From Crossaster papposus (taxonomy: Eukaryota > Echinodermata > Asteroidea > Velatida > Solasteridae): DNA of 64,000 nt. Positions 38,851 to 53,704 of this stretch are shown here, piece by piece. The notes beneath the pieces are model-generated. The model had not been told where the DNA came from. It was given only the letters and a program-made list of their open reading frames with translations, and made no database searches. Each line of letters starts with the position of its first letter. The stretch's first letter is position 1. Position numbers and translations under genes: made by a program. The stretch is from NCBI GenBank assembly GCA_037893245.1, contig JBAIAA010000406.1, positions 248,001 to 312,000 on the forward strand, written 5' to 3'.

Positions 38851-41604
38851 CAACACTCCCAAATGCTCTATAGCGCCCATTGAGCCTAAGAAACACTTTT
38901 CGGCACTTTTTAACGTCAGATCACGAAACGGACTTACAACACTTCCAAATGGTCTATAGCGCCCATTGAGCCTAACAAACACTTTTTGGCACTATTTACC
39001 TTCAGATCACGAAATGGACTTACAACACTCCCAAATGCTCTATAGCGCCCATTGAGCCTAACAAACACTTTTCGGCACTATTTACCTTCAGATCACGAAA
39101 TGGACTTACAACACTCCCAAATGCTCTATAGCGTCCATTTAGCCTAACAAACACTTTTCGGCACTATTTACCTTCAGATCACAAAATGGATTTACAACAC
39201 TCCCAAATGCTCTATAGCGCCCATTGAGCCTAACAAACACTTTTCGGCACTTTTTACCGTCAGATCACGAAATGGACTTCCAACACCCCAAAATGGTCTG
39301 TAGCGCACATTGAGCCAAACAAACACTTTTTGGCACTATTTACCTTCAGATCACGAAATTGACTAACAACTTTCCCAAATGCTCTATAGCGCCCATTGAG
39401 CGTAACAAACACTTTTCGGCACTATTTACCTTCAAATCACGAAATGGACTTACAACACTCGAAAATGGTCTTTAGTGCCCATTGAGCCTAAGAAACACTT
39501 TTCGGCACTTTTTAACGTCAGATCACGAAACGGACTTACAACACTCCCAAATGGTCTATAGCGCCCATTTAGCCTAACAAACACTTTTCGGCACTTTTTA
39601 CCTTCAGATCACAAAATGGATTTACAACACTCCCAAATGCTCTATAGCGTCCATTTAGCCTAACAAACACTTTTCGGCACTATTTACCTTCAGATCACAA
39701 AATTGACTAACAACACTCCCAAATGCTCTATAGCGCCCATTGAGCCAAACAAACACTTTTCGGCACTTTTTACCGTCAGATCACGAAATGGACTTCCAAC
39801 ACTCCAAAATGGTCTATAGCGCACATTGAGCCAAACAAACACTTTTTGGCACTATTTACCTTCAGATCACGAAATGGACTTACAACACTCCCAAATGCTC
39901 TATAGCGCCCATTGAGCCTAACAAACACTTTTCGGCACTTGTTACCTTCAGATTACGAAATGGATTTACAACACTCGCAAATGCTCTATAGCGCCCATTG
40001 AGCCTAACAAACACTTTTCGGCACTATTTACCTTTAGATCACGAAATTGACTAACAACACTCCCAAATGCTCTATAGCGCCCATTGAGCCTAACAAACAC
40101 TTTTCGGCACTATTTACCTTCAGATCACGAAATGGACTTACAACACTCGAAAATGGTCTATAGCGCCCATTGAGCCTAAGAAACACTTTTCGGCACTTTT
40201 TAACGTCAGATCACGAAACTGAATTACAACACTCCCAAATGGTCTATAGCGCCCATTGAGCCTAACAAACACTTTTTGGCACTATTTACCTTCAGATCAC
40301 GAAATGGACTTACAACACTCTCAAATGCTCTATAGCGTCCATTTAGCCTAACAAACACTTTTTGGCACTATTTACCTTCAGATCACGAAATGGACTTACA
40401 ACACTCGAAATGATCTATTAGCGCCCATTGAGCCTAAGAAACACTTTTCGGTACTTTTTAACGTCAGATCACGAAACGGACTTACAACACTCCCAAATGG
40501 TCTATAGCGCCCATTGAGCCTAACAAACGCTTTTTGGCACTATTTACCTTCAGATTACGAAATGGACTTACAACACTCCCAAATGCTCTATAGCGCCCAT
40601 TGAGCCTAACAAACACTTTTCGGCACTTTTTACCGTCAGATCACGAAATGGACTTCCAACACTCCAAAATGGTCTATAGCGCACATTGAGCCAAACAAAC
40701 ACTTTTTGGCACTATTTACCTTCAGATCACGAAATGGACTTACAACACTCCCTAATGCTCTATAGCGCCCATTGAGCCTAACAAACACTTTTCGGCACTT
40801 TTTACCTTCAGATCACGAAATTGACTAACAACTCTCCCAAATGCTCTATAGCGCCCATTGAGCCTAACAAACACTTTTTGGCACGATTTACCTTCAGATC
40901 ACGAAATGGACTTACAACACTCGAAAATGGTCTATTAGCGCCCATTGAGCCTAAGAAACACTTTTCGGTACTTTTTAACGTCAGATCACGAAACGGACTT
41001 ACAACACTCCCAAATGGTCTATAGCGCACATTGAGCCTAACAAACACTTTTTGGCACTATTTACCTTTAGATCACGAAATTGACTAACAACACTCCCAAA
41101 TGCTCTATAGCGCCCATTGAGCCTAACAAACACCTTTCGGCACTATTTACCTTCAGATCACGAAATGGACTTACAACACTCGAAAATGGTCTATAGCGCC
41201 CATTTAGCCTAAGAAACACTTTTCGGCACTTTTTAACGTCAGATCACGAAACGGACTTACAACACTCCCAAATGGTCTATATCGCCCATTGAGCCTAACA
41301 AACACTTTTTGGCACTATTTACCTTCAGATCACGAAATGGAGTTACAAACACTCCCAAATGCTCTATAGCTTCCATTTAGCCTAACAAACACTTTTCGGC
41401 ACTTTTTACCGTCAGATCACGAAATGGACTTCCAACACTCCAAATTGGTCTATAGCGCACATTGAGCCAAACAAACACTTTTTGGCACTATTTATCTTCA
41501 GATCACGAAATGGATTTACAACACTCCCAAATGCTCTATAGCGCCCATTGAGCCTAACAAACACTTTTCGGCACTATTTACCTTCAGATCACGAAATTGA
41601 CTAA
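38851..41604. repeat. Domain B' HOR unit B7 (2,754 bp)
   Basis: It matches unit B5 at +12,907, including the four-monomer insertion. The same offset joins 29,533 to 42,440, so the copied block runs at least from 25.9 to 30.05 kb. Confidence 0.85.
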
Positions 41605-42958
41605 CAACACTCCCAAATGCTCTATAGCGCCCATTGAGCCTAAGAAACACTTTTCGGCACTTTTTAACGTCAGATCACGAAACGGACTTACAACACTTCC
41701 AAATGGTCTATAGCGCCCATTGAGCCTAACAAACACTTTTTGGCACTATTTACCTTCAGATCACGAAATGGACTTACAACACTCCCAAATGCTCTATAGC
41801 GCCCATTGAGCCTAACAAACACTTTTCGGCACTATTTACCTTCAGATCACGAAATGGACTTACAACACTCCCAAATGCTCTATAGCGTCCATTTAGCCTA
41901 ACAAACACTTTTCGGCACTATTTACGTTCAGATCACAAAATGGATTTACAACACTCCCAAATGGTCTATAGCGCCCATTGAGCCTAACAAACACTTTTCG
42001 GCACTTTTTACCTTCAGATCACGAAATTGACTAACAACACTCCCAAATGCTCTATAGCGCCCATTGAGCCAAACAAACACTTTTCGGCACTTTTTACCGT
42101 CAGATCACGAAATGGACTTCCAACACCCCAAAATGGTCTGTAGCGCACATTGAGCCAAACAAACACTTTTTGGCACTATTTACCTTCAGATCACGAAATG
42201 GATTTACAACACTCCCAAATGCTCTATAGCGCCCATTGAGCCTAACAAACACTTTTCGGCACTATTTACCTTTAGATCACGAAATTGACTAACAACACTC
42301 CCAAATGCTCTATAGCGCCCATTGAGCCTAACAAACACTTTTCGGCACTATTTACCTTCAGATCACGAAATGGACTTACAACACTCGAAAATGGTCTATA
42401 GCGCCCATTGAGCCTAAGAAACACTTTTCGGCACTTTTTAAAGTCAGATCACGAAACTGAATTACAACACTCCCAAATGGTCTATAGCGCCCATTGAGCC
42501 TAACAAACACTTTTCGGCACTTTTTACCTTCAGATCACGAAATTGACTAACAACTCTCCCAAATGCTCTATAGCGCCCATTGAGCTTAACAAACACTTTT
42601 TGGCACGATTTACCTTCAGATCACGAAATGGACTTACAACACTCCCTAATGCTCTATAGCGCCCATTGAGCCTAACAAACACTTTTCGGCACTTTTTACC
42701 TTCAGATCACGAAATTGACTAACAACTCTCCCAAATGCTCTATAGCGCCCATTGAGCCTAAGAAACACTTTTCGGTACTTTTTAACGTCAGATCACGAAA
42801 CGGACTTACAACACTCCCAAATGGTCTATAGCGCACATTGAGCCTAAGAAACACTTTTCGGCACTTTTTAACGTCAGATCACGAAACGGACTTACAACAC
42901 TCCCAAATGGTCTATAGCGCCCATTGAGCCTAACAAACACTTTTTGGCACTATTTACC
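41605..42958. repeat. Domain C' left part, copy of 28,698-30,053
   Basis: It continues the +12,907 match, including the rare GAGCTTAAC near 42,585 that is otherwise found near 29,678. A private change is TTTACGTTCAG near 41,926. The match breaks at about 42,961, where CTTTAG replaces CTTCAG. Confidence 0.82.
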
Positions 42959-43646
42959 TTTAGATCACGAAATTGACTAACAACACTCCCAAATGCTCTA
43001 TAGCTTCCATTGAGCCTAACAAACACTTTTCGGCACTATTTACCTTCAGATCACGAAATGGACTTACAACACTCGAAAATGGTCTATAGCGCCCATTGAG
43101 CCTAAGAAACACTTTTCGGCACTTTTTAAAGTCAGATCACGAAACTGAATTACAACACTCCCAAATGGTCTATAGCGCCCATTGAGCCTAACAAACACTT
43201 TTCGGCACTTTTTACCTTCAGATCACGAAATTGACTAACAACTCTCCCAAATGCTCTATAGCGCCCATTGAGCCTAACAAACACTTTTTGGCACGATTTA
43301 CCTTCAGATCACGAAATGGACTTACAACACTCCCTAATGCTCTATAGCGCCCATTGAGCCTAACAAACACTTTTCGGCACTTTTTACCTTCAGATCACGA
43401 AATTGACTAACAACTCTCCCAAATGCTCTATAGCGCCCATTGAGCCTAAGAAACACTTTTCGGTACTTTTTAACGTCAGATCACGAAACGGACTTACAAC
43501 ACTCCCAAATGGTCTATAGCGCACATTGAGCCTAAGAAACACTTTTCGGCACTTTTTAACGTCAGATCACGAAACGGACTTACAACACTCCCAAATGGTC
43601 TATAGCGCCCATTGAGCCTAACAAACACTTTTTGGCACTATTTACC
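42271..43646. repeat. 688-bp tandem pair (8 monomers each)
   Basis: Sequence from CTTTAGATCAC at 42,271 recurs at 42,959, and the AAAGTC marker lies at 42,440 and 43,128. The second copy differs at the GCTTCCATTGAG start near 43,003. The second copy resembles 33.9-34.6 kb, where the same GCTTCCATTGAG occurs near 33,968. Confidence 0.8.
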
Positions 43647-45731
43647 TTCAGATCACGAAATGGAGTTACAAACACTCCCAAATGCTCTATAGCTTCCATT
43701 TAGCCTAACAAACACTTTTCGGCACTTTTTACCGTCAGATCACGAAATGGACTTCCAACACTCCAAATTGGTCTATAGCGCACATTGAGCCAAACAAACA
43801 CTTTTTGGCACTATTTACCTTCAGATCACGAAATGGATTTACAACACTCCCAAATGCTCTATAGCGCCCATTGAGCCTAACAAACACTTTTCGGCACTAT
43901 TTACCTTCAGATCACGAAATGGACTTACAACACTCCCAAATGCTCTATAGCGTCCATTTAGCCTAACAAACACTTTTCGGCACTATTTACCTTCAGATCA
44001 CAAAATGGATTTACAACACTCCCAAATGGTCTATAGCGCCCATTGAGCCTAACAAACACTTTTCGGCACTTTTTACCTTCAGATCACGAAATTGACTAAC
44101 AACACTCCCAAATGCTCTATAGCGCCCATTGAGCCAAACAAACACTTTTCGGCACTTTTTACCGTCAGATCACGAAATGGACTTCCAACACCCCAAAATG
44201 GTCTGTAGCGCACATTGAGCCAAACAAACACTTTTTGGCACTATTTACCTTCAGATCACGAAATGGATTTACAACACTCCCAAATGCTCTATAGCGCCCA
44301 TTGAGCCTAACAAACACTTTTCGGCACTATTTACCTTTAGATCACGAAATTGACTAACAACACTCCCAAATGCTCTATAGCGCCCATTGAGCCTAACAAA
44401 CACTTTTCGGCACTATTTACCTTCAGATCACGAAATGGACTTACAACACTCGAAAATGGTCTATAGCGCCCATTGAGCCTAAGAAACACTTTTCGGCACT
44501 TTTTAAAGTCAGATCACGAAACTGAATTACAACACTCCCAAATGGTCTATAGCGCCCATTGAGCCTAACAAACACTTTTCGGCACTTTTTACCTTCAGAT
44601 CACGAAATTGACTAACAACTCTCCCAAATGCTCTATAGCGCCCATTGAGCCTAACAAACACTTTTTGGCACGATTTACCTTCAGATCACGAAATGGACTT
44701 ACAACACTCCCTAATGCTCTATAGCGCCCATTGAGCCTAACAAACACTTTTCGGCACTTTTTACCTTCAGATCACGAAATTGACTAACAACTCTCCCAAA
44801 TGCTCTATAGCGCCCATTGAGCCTAAGAAACACTTTTCGGTACTTTTTAACGTCAGATCACGAAACGGACTTACAACACTCCCAAATGGTCTATAGCGCA
44901 CATTGAGCCTAAGAAACACTTTTCGGCACTTTTTAACGTCAGATCACGAAACGGACTTACAACACTCCCAAATGGTCTATAGCGCCCATTGAGCCTAACA
45001 AACACTTTTTGGCACTATTTACCTTCAGATCACGAAATGGAGTTACAAACACTCCCAAATGCTCTATAGCTTCCATTTAGCCTAACAAACACTTTTCGGC
45101 ACTTTTTACCGTCAGATCACGAAATGGACTTCCAACACTCCAAATTGGTCTATAGCGCACATTGAGCCAAACAAACACTTTTTGGCACTATTTACCTTCA
45201 GATCACGAAATGGATTTACAACACTCCCAAATGCTCTATAGCGCCCATTGAGCCTAACAAACACTTTTCGGCACTATTTACCTTCAGATCACGAAATGGA
45301 CTTACAACACTCCCAAATGCACTATAGCGTCCATTTAGCCTAACAAACACTTTTCGGCACTATTTACCTTCAGATCACGAAATTGACTAACAACACTCCC
45401 AAATGCTCTATAGCGCCCATTGAGCCTAAGAAACACTTTTCGGCACTTTTTAACGTCAGATCACGAAACGGACTTACAACACTTCCAAATGGTCTATAGC
45501 GCCCATTGAGCCTAACAAACACTTGTTGGCACTATTTACCTTCAGATCACGAAATGGACTTACAACACTCCCAAATGCTCTATAGCGCCCATTGAGCCTA
45601 ACAAACACTTTTCGGCACTATTTACCTTCAGATCACGAAATGGACTTACAACACTCCCAAATGCTCTATAGCGTCCATTTAGCCTAACAAACACTTTTCG
45701 GCACTATTTACCTTCAGATCACAAAATGGAT
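43647..45731. repeat. Domain C' segment, copy of about 30.05-32.14 kb
   Basis: This stretch lies inside the match at +13,595 that joins about 29,365-33,339 with about 42,960-46,934. AAAGTC (30,910 and 44,505), TGCACTATAG (31,723 and 45,318) and ACTTGTTGGC (31,926 and 45,521) all keep this offset. Confidence 0.83.
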
Positions 45732-47537
45732 TTACAACACTCCCAAATGGTCTATAGCGCCCATTGAGCCTAACAAACACTTTTCGGCACTTTTTACCTT
45801 CAGATCACGAAATTGACTTCCAACACCCCAAAATGGTCTTTAGCGCACATTGAGCCAAACAAACACTTTTTGGCACTATTTACCTTCAGATCACGAAATG
45901 GATTTACAACACTCCCAAATGCTCTATAGCGCCCATTGAGCCTAACAAACACTTTTCGGCACTATTTACCTTTAGATCACGAAATTGACTAACAACACTC
46001 CCAAATGCTCTATAGCGCCCATTGAGCCTAACAAACACTTTTCGGCACTATTTACCTTCAGATCACGAAATTGACTAACAACTCTCCCAAATGCTCTATA
46101 GCGCCCATTGAGCGTAACAAACACTTTTCGGCACTATTTACCTTCAAATCACGAAATGGACTTACAACACTCCCAAATGCTCTATAGCGCCCATTGAGCC
46201 TAAGAAACACTTTTCGGCACTTTTTACCGTCAGATCACGAAATGGACTTCCAACACCCCAAAATGGTCTGTAGCGCACATTGAGCCAAACAAACACTTTT
46301 TGGCACTATTTACCTTCAGATCACGAAATTGACTAACAACTTTCCCAAATGCTCTATAGCGCCCATTGAGCGTAACAAACACTTTTCGGCACTATTTACC
46401 TTCAAATCACGAAATGGACTTACAACACTCGAAAATGGTCTTTAGTGCCCATTGAGCCTAAGAAACACTTTTCGGCACTTTTTAACGTCAGATCACGAAA
46501 CGGACTTACAACACTCCCAAATGGTCTATAGCGCCCATTTAGCCTAACAAACACTTTTCGGCACTTTTTACCTTCAGATCACAAAATGGATTTACAACAC
46601 TCCCAAATGCTCTATAGCGTCCATTTAGCCTAACAAACACTTTTCGGCACTATTTACCTTCAGATCACAAAATTGACTAACAACACTCCCAAATGCTCTA
46701 TAGCGCCCATTGAGCCAAACAAACACTTTTCGGCACTTTTTACCGTCAGATCACGAAATGGACTTCCAACACTCCAAAATGGTCTATAGCGCACATTGAG
46801 CCAAACAAACACTTTTTGGCACTATTTACCTTCAGATCACGAAATGGACTTACAACACTCCCAAATGCTCTATAGCGCCCATTGAGCCTAACAAACACTT
46901 TTCGGCACTTGTTACCTTCAGATTACGAAATGGATTTACAACACTCGCAAATGCTCTATAGCGCCCATTGAGCCTAACAAACACTTTTCGGCACTATTTA
47001 CCTTCAGATCACGAAATGGACTTACAACACTCGAAAATGGTCTATAGCGCCCATTGAGCCTAAGAAACACTTTTCGGCACTTTTTAACGTCAGATCACGA
47101 AACTGAATTACAACACTCCCAAATGGTCTATAGCGCCCATTGAGCCTAACAAACACTTTTTGGCACTATTTACCTTCAGATCACGAAATGGACTTACAAC
47201 ACTCTCAAATGCTCTATAGCGTCCATTTAGCCTAACAAACACTTTTTGGCACGATTTACCTTCAGATCACGAAATGGACTTACAACACTCCCTAATGCTC
47301 TATAGCGCCCATTGAGCCTAACAAACACTTTTCGGCACTTTTTACCTTCAGATCACGAAATTGACTAACAACTCTCCCAAATGCTCTATAGCGCCCATTG
47401 AGCCTAAGAAACACTTTTCGGTACTTTTTAACGTCAGATCACGAAACGGACTTACAACACTCCCAAATGGTCTATAGCGCACATTGAGCCTAAGAAACAC
47501 TTTTCGGCACTTTTTAACGTCAGATCACGAAACGGAC
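45732..47537. repeat. 1,806-bp tandem duplication, first copy (21 monomers)
   Basis: GACTTCCAACACC after ATTGAC lies at 45,815 and again at 47,621, and TTTAGTGCCC at 46,441 and 48,247, both exactly 21 x 86 bp apart. The segment contains the GCGTAAC, ACAACTTTCCC, CACTTGTTACC and ACTCTCAAATG markers. Confidence 0.86.
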
Positions 47538-49343
47538 TTACAACACTCCCAAATGGTCTATAGCGCCCATTGAGCCTAACAAACACTTTTCGGCACTTTT
47601 TACCTTCAGATCACGAAATTGACTTCCAACACCCCAAAATGGTCTTTAGCGCACATTGAGCCAAACAAACACTTTTTGGCACTATTTACCTTCAGATCAC
47701 GAAATGGATTTACAACACTCCCAAATGCTCTATAGCGCCCATTGAGCCTAACAAACACTTTTCGGCACTATTTACCTTTAGATCACGAAATTGACTAACA
47801 ACACTCCCAAATGCTCTATAGCGCCCATTGAGCCTAACAAACACTTTTCGGCACTATTTACCTTCAGATCACGAAATTGACTAACAACTCTCCCAAATGC
47901 TCTATAGCGCCCATTGAGCGTAACAAACACTTTTCGGCACTATTTACCTTCAAATCACGAAATGGACTTACAACACTCCCAAATGCTCTATAGCGCCCAT
48001 TGAGCCTAAGAAACACTTTTCGGCACTTTTTACCGTCAGATCACGAAATGGACTTCCAACACCCCAAAATGGTATGTAGCGCACATTGAGCCAAACAAAC
48101 ACTTTTTGGCACTATTTACCTTCAGATCACGAAATTGACTAACAACTTTCCCAAATGCTCTATAGCGCCCATTGAGCGTAACAAACACTTTTCGGCACTA
48201 TTTACCTTCAAATCACGAAATGGACTTACAACACTCGAAAATGGTCTTTAGTGCCCATTGAGCCTAAGAAACACTTTTCGGCACTTTTTAACGTCAGATC
48301 ACGAAACGGACTTACAACACTCCCAAATGGTCTATAGCGCCCATTTAGCCTAACAAACACTTTTCGGCACTTTTTACCTTCAGATCACAAAATGGATTTA
48401 CAACACTCCCAAATGCTCTATAGCGTCCATTTAGCCTAACAAACACTTTTCGGCACTATTTACCTTCAGATCACAAAGTTGACTAACAACACTCCCAAAT
48501 GCTCTATAGCGCCCATTGAGCCAAACAAACACTTTTCGGCACTTTTTACCGTCAGATCACGAAATGGACTTCCAACACTCCAAAATGGTCTATAGCGCAC
48601 ATTGAGCCAAACAAACACTTTTTGGCACTATTTACCTTCAGATCACGAAATGGACTTACAACACTCCCAAATGCTCTATAGCGCCCATTGAGCCTAACAA
48701 ACACTTTTCGGCACTTGTTACCTTCAGATTACGAAATGGATTTACAACACTCGCAAATGCTCTATAGCGCCCATTGAGCCTAACAAACACTTTTCGGCAC
48801 TATTTACCTTCAGATCACGAAATGGACTTACAACACTCGAAAATGGTCTATAGCGCCCATTGAGCCTAAGAAACACTTTTCGGCACTTTTTAACGTCAGA
48901 TCACGAAACTGAATTACAACACTCCCAAATGGTCTATAGCGCCCATTGAGCCTAACAAACACTTTTTGGCACTATTTACCTTCAGATCACGAAATGGACT
49001 TACAACACTCTCAAATGCTCTATAGCGTCCATTTAGCCTAACAAACACTTTTTGGCACGATTTACCTTCAGATCACGAAATGGACTTACAACACTCCCTA
49101 ATGCTCTATAGCGCCCATTGAGCCTAACAAACACTTTTCGGCACTTTTTACCTTCAGATCACGAAATTGACTAACAACTCTCCCAAATGCTCTATAGCGC
49201 CCATTGAGCCTAAGAAACACTTTTCGGTACTTTTTAACGTCAGATCACGAAACGGACTTACAACACTCCCAAATGGTCTATAGCGCACATTGAGCCTAAG
49301 AAACACTTTTCGGCACTTTTTAACGTCAGATCACGAAACGGAC
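47538..49343. repeat. 1,806-bp tandem duplication, second copy
   Basis: It follows the first copy at +1,806 with private changes GGTATGTAG near 48,073 and CACAAAGTTGAC near 48,476. The related block at 49.0-53.7 kb has only one copy of this segment. Confidence 0.86.
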
Positions 49344-52300
49344 TTACAACACTCCCAAATGGTCTATAGCGCCCATTGAGCCTAACAAACACTTTTTGGC
49401 ACTATTTACCTTTAGATCACGAAATTGACTAACAACACTCCCAAATGCTCTATAGCTTCCATTGAGCCTAACAAACACTTTTCGGCACTATTTACCTTCA
49501 GATCACGAAATGGACTTACAACACTCGAAAATGGTCTATAGCGCCCATTGAGCCTAAGAAACACTTTTCGGCACTTTTTAAAGTCAGATCACGAAACTGA
49601 ATTACAACACTCCCAAATGGTCTATAGCGCCCATTGAGCCTAACAAACACTTTTCGGCACTTTTTACCTTCAGATCACGAAATTGACTAACAACTCTCCC
49701 AAATGCTCTATAGCGCCCATTGAGCCTAACAAACACTTTTTGGCACGATTTACCTTCAGATCACGAAATGGACTTACAACACTCCCTAATGCTCTATAGC
49801 GCCCATTGAGCCTAACAAACACTTTTCGGCACTTTTTACCTTCAGATCACGAAATTGACTAACAACTCTCCCAAATGCTCTATAGCGCCCATTGAGCCTA
49901 AGAAACACTTTTCGGTACTTTTTAACGTCAGATCACGAAACGGACTTACAACACTCCCAAATGGTCTATAGCGCACATTGAGCCTAAGAAACACTTTTCG
50001 GCACTTTTTAACGTCAGATCACGAAACGGACTTACAACACTCCCAAATGGTCTATAGCGCCCATTGAGCCTAACAAACACTTTTTGGCACTATTTACCTT
50101 CAGATCACGAAATGGAGTTACAAACACTCCCAAATGCTCTATAGCTTCCATTTAGCCTAACAAACACTTTTCGGCACTTTTTACCGTCAGATCACGAAAT
50201 GGACTTCCAACACTCCAAATTGGTCTATAGCGCACATTGAGCCAAACAAACACTTTTTGGCACTATTTACCTTTAGATCACGAAATGGATTTACAACACT
50301 CCCAAATGCTCTATAGCGCCCATTGAGCCTAACAAACACTTTTCGGCACTATTTACCTTCAGATCACGAAATGGACTTACAACACTCCCAAATGCTCTAT
50401 AGCGTCCATTTAGCCTAACAAACACTTTTCGGCACTATTTACCTTCAGATCACAAAATGGATTTACAACACTCCCAAATGGTCTATAGCGCCCATTGAGC
50501 CTAACAAACACTTTTCGGCACTTTTTACCTTCAGATCACGAAATTGACTAACAACACTCCCAAATGCTCTATAGCGCCCATTGAGCCAAACAAACACTTT
50601 TCGGCACTTTTTACCGTCAGATCACGAAATGGACTTCCAACACCCCAAAATGGTCTGTAGCGCACATTGAGCCAAACAAACACTTTTTGGCACTATTTAC
50701 CTTCAGATCACGAAATGGATCTACAACACTCCCAAATGCTCTATAGCGCCCATTGAGCCTAACAAACACTTTTCGGCACTATTTACCTTTAGATCACGAA
50801 ATTGACTAACAACACTCCCAAATGCTCTATAGCGCCCATTGAGCCTAACAAACACTTTTCGGCACTATTTACCTTCAGATCACGAAATGGACTTACAACA
50901 CTCGAAAATGGTCTATAGCGCCCATTGAGCCTAAGAAACACTTTTCGGCACTTTTTAAAGTCAGATCACGAAACTGAATTACAACACTCCCAAATGGTCT
51001 ATAGCGCCCATTGAGCCTAACAAACACTTTTCGGCACTTTTTACCTTCAGATCACGAAATTGACTAACAACTCTCCCAAATGCTCTATAGCGCCCATTGA
51101 GCCTAACAAACACTTTTTGGCACGATTTACCTTCAGATCACGAAATGGACTTACAACACTCCCTAATGCTCTATAGCGCCCATTGAGCCTAACAAACACT
51201 TTTCGGCACTTTTTACCTTCAGATCACGAAATTGACTAACAACTCTCCCAAATGCTCTATAGCGCCCATTGAGCCTAAGAAACACTTTTCGGTACTTTTT
51301 AACGTCAGATCACGAAACGGACTTACAACACTCCCAAATGGTCTATAGCGCACATTGAGCCTAAGAAACACTTTTCGGCACTTTTTAACGTCAGATCACG
51401 AAACGGACTTACAACACTCCCAAATGGTCTATAGCGCCCATTGAGCCTAACAAACACTTTTTGGCACTATTTACCTTCAGATCACGAAATGGAGTTACAA
51501 ACACTCCCAAATGCTCTATAGCTTCCATTTAGCCTAACAAACACTTTTCGGCACTTTTTACCGTCAGATCACGAAATGGACTTCCAACACTCCAAATTGG
51601 TCTATAGCGCACATTGAGCCAAACAAACACTTTTTGGCACTATTTACCTTCAGATCACGAAATGGATTTACAACACTCCCAAATGCTCTATAGCGCCCAT
51701 TGAGCCTAACAAACACTTTTCGGCACTATTTACCTTCAGATCACGAAATGGACTTACAACACTCCCAAATGCACTATAGCGTCCATTTAGCCTAACAAAC
51801 ACTTTTCGGCACTATTTACCTTCAGATCACGAAATTGACTAACAACACTCCCAAATGCTCTATAGCGCCCATTGAGCCTAAGAAACACTTTTCGGCACTT
51901 TTTAACGTCAGATCACGAAACGGACTTACAACACTTCCAAATGGTCTATAGCGCCCATTGAGCCTAACAAACACTTGTTGGCACTATTTACCTTCAGATC
52001 ACGAAATGGACTTACAACACTCCCAAATGCTCTATAGCGCCCATTGAGCCTAACAAACACTTTTCGGCACTATTTACCTTCAGATCACGAAATGGACTTA
52101 CAACACTCCCAAATGCTCTATAGCGTCCATTTAGCCTAACAAACACTTTTCGGCACTATTTACCTTCAGATCACAAAATGGATTTACAACACTCCCAAAT
52201 GGTCTATAGCGCCCATTGAGCCTAACAAACACTTTTCGGCACTTTTTACCTTCAGATCACGAAATTGACTTCCAACACCCCAAAATGGTCTTTAGCGCAC

Positions 52301-53704
52301 ATTGAGCCAAACAAACACTTTTTGGCACTATTTACCTTCAGATCACGAAATGGATTTACAACACTCCCAAATGCTCTATAGCGCCCATTGAGCCTAACAA
52401 ACACTTTTCGGCACTATTTACCTTTAGATCACGAAATTGACTAACAACACTCCCAAATGCTCTATAGCGCCCATTGAGCCTAACAAACACTTTTCGGCAC
52501 TATTTACCTTCAGATCACGAAATTGACTAACAACTCTCCCAAATGCTCTATAGCGCCCATTGAGCGTAACAAACACTTTTCGGCACTATTTACCTTCAAA
52601 TCACGAAATGGACTTACAACACTCCCAAATGCTCTATAGCGCCCATTGAGCCTAAGAAACACTTTTCGGCACTTTTTACCGTCAGATCACGAAATGGACT
52701 TCCAACACCCCAAAATGGTCTGTAGCGCACATTGAGCCAAACAAACACTTTTTGGCACTATTTACCTTCAGATCACGAAATTGACTAACAACTTTCCCAA
52801 ATGCTCTATAGCGCCCATTGAGCGTAACAAACACTTTTCGGCACTATTTACCTTCAAATCACGAAATGGACTTACAACACTCGAAAATGGTCTTTAGTGC
52901 CCATTGAGCCTAAGAAACACTTTTCGGCACTTTTTAACGTCAGATCACGAAACGGACTTACAACACTCCCAAATGGTCTATAGCGCCCATTTAGCCTAAC
53001 AAACACTTTTCGGCACTTTTTACCTTCAGATCACAAAATGGATTTACAACACTCCCAAATGCTCTATAGCGTCCATTTAGCCTAACAAACACTTTTCGGC
53101 ACTATTTACCTTCAGATCACAAAATTGACTAACAACACTCCCAAATGCTCTATAGCGCCCATTGAGCCAAACAAACACTTTTCGGCACTTTTTACCGTCA
53201 GATCACGAAATGGACTTCCAACACTCCAAAATGGTCTATAGCGCACATTGAGCCAAACAAACACTTTTTGGCACTATTTACCTTCAGATCACGAAATGGA
53301 CTTACAACACTCCCAAATGCTCTATAGCGCCCATTGAGCCTAACAAACACTTTTCGGCACTTGTTACCTTCAGATTACGAAATGGATTTACAACACTCGC
53401 AAATGCTCTATAGCGCCCATTGAGCCTAACAAACACTTTTCGGCACTATTTACCTTCAGATCACGAAATGGACTTACAACACTCGAAAATGGTCTATAGC
53501 GCCCATTGAGCCTAAGAAACACTTTTCGGCACTTTTTAACGTCAGATCACGAAACTGAATTACAACACTCCCAAATGGTCTATAGCGCCCATTGAGCCTA
53601 ACAAACACTTTTTGGCACTATTTACCTTCAGATCACGAAATGGACTTACAACACTCTCAAATGCTCTATAGCGTCCATTTAGCCTAACAAACACTTTTTG
53701 GCAC
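49344..53704. repeat. Domain C' segment, copy of 42.6-47.25 kb (offset 6,452)
   Basis: Markers at 43,128, 44,505, 45,318 and 45,521 recur at 49,580, 50,957, 51,770 and 51,973, all at +6,452. The match runs from about 42,590/49,042 to 47,252/53,704, where CACGATTT in the left copy meets CACTATTT in the right copy. Confidence 0.84.
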
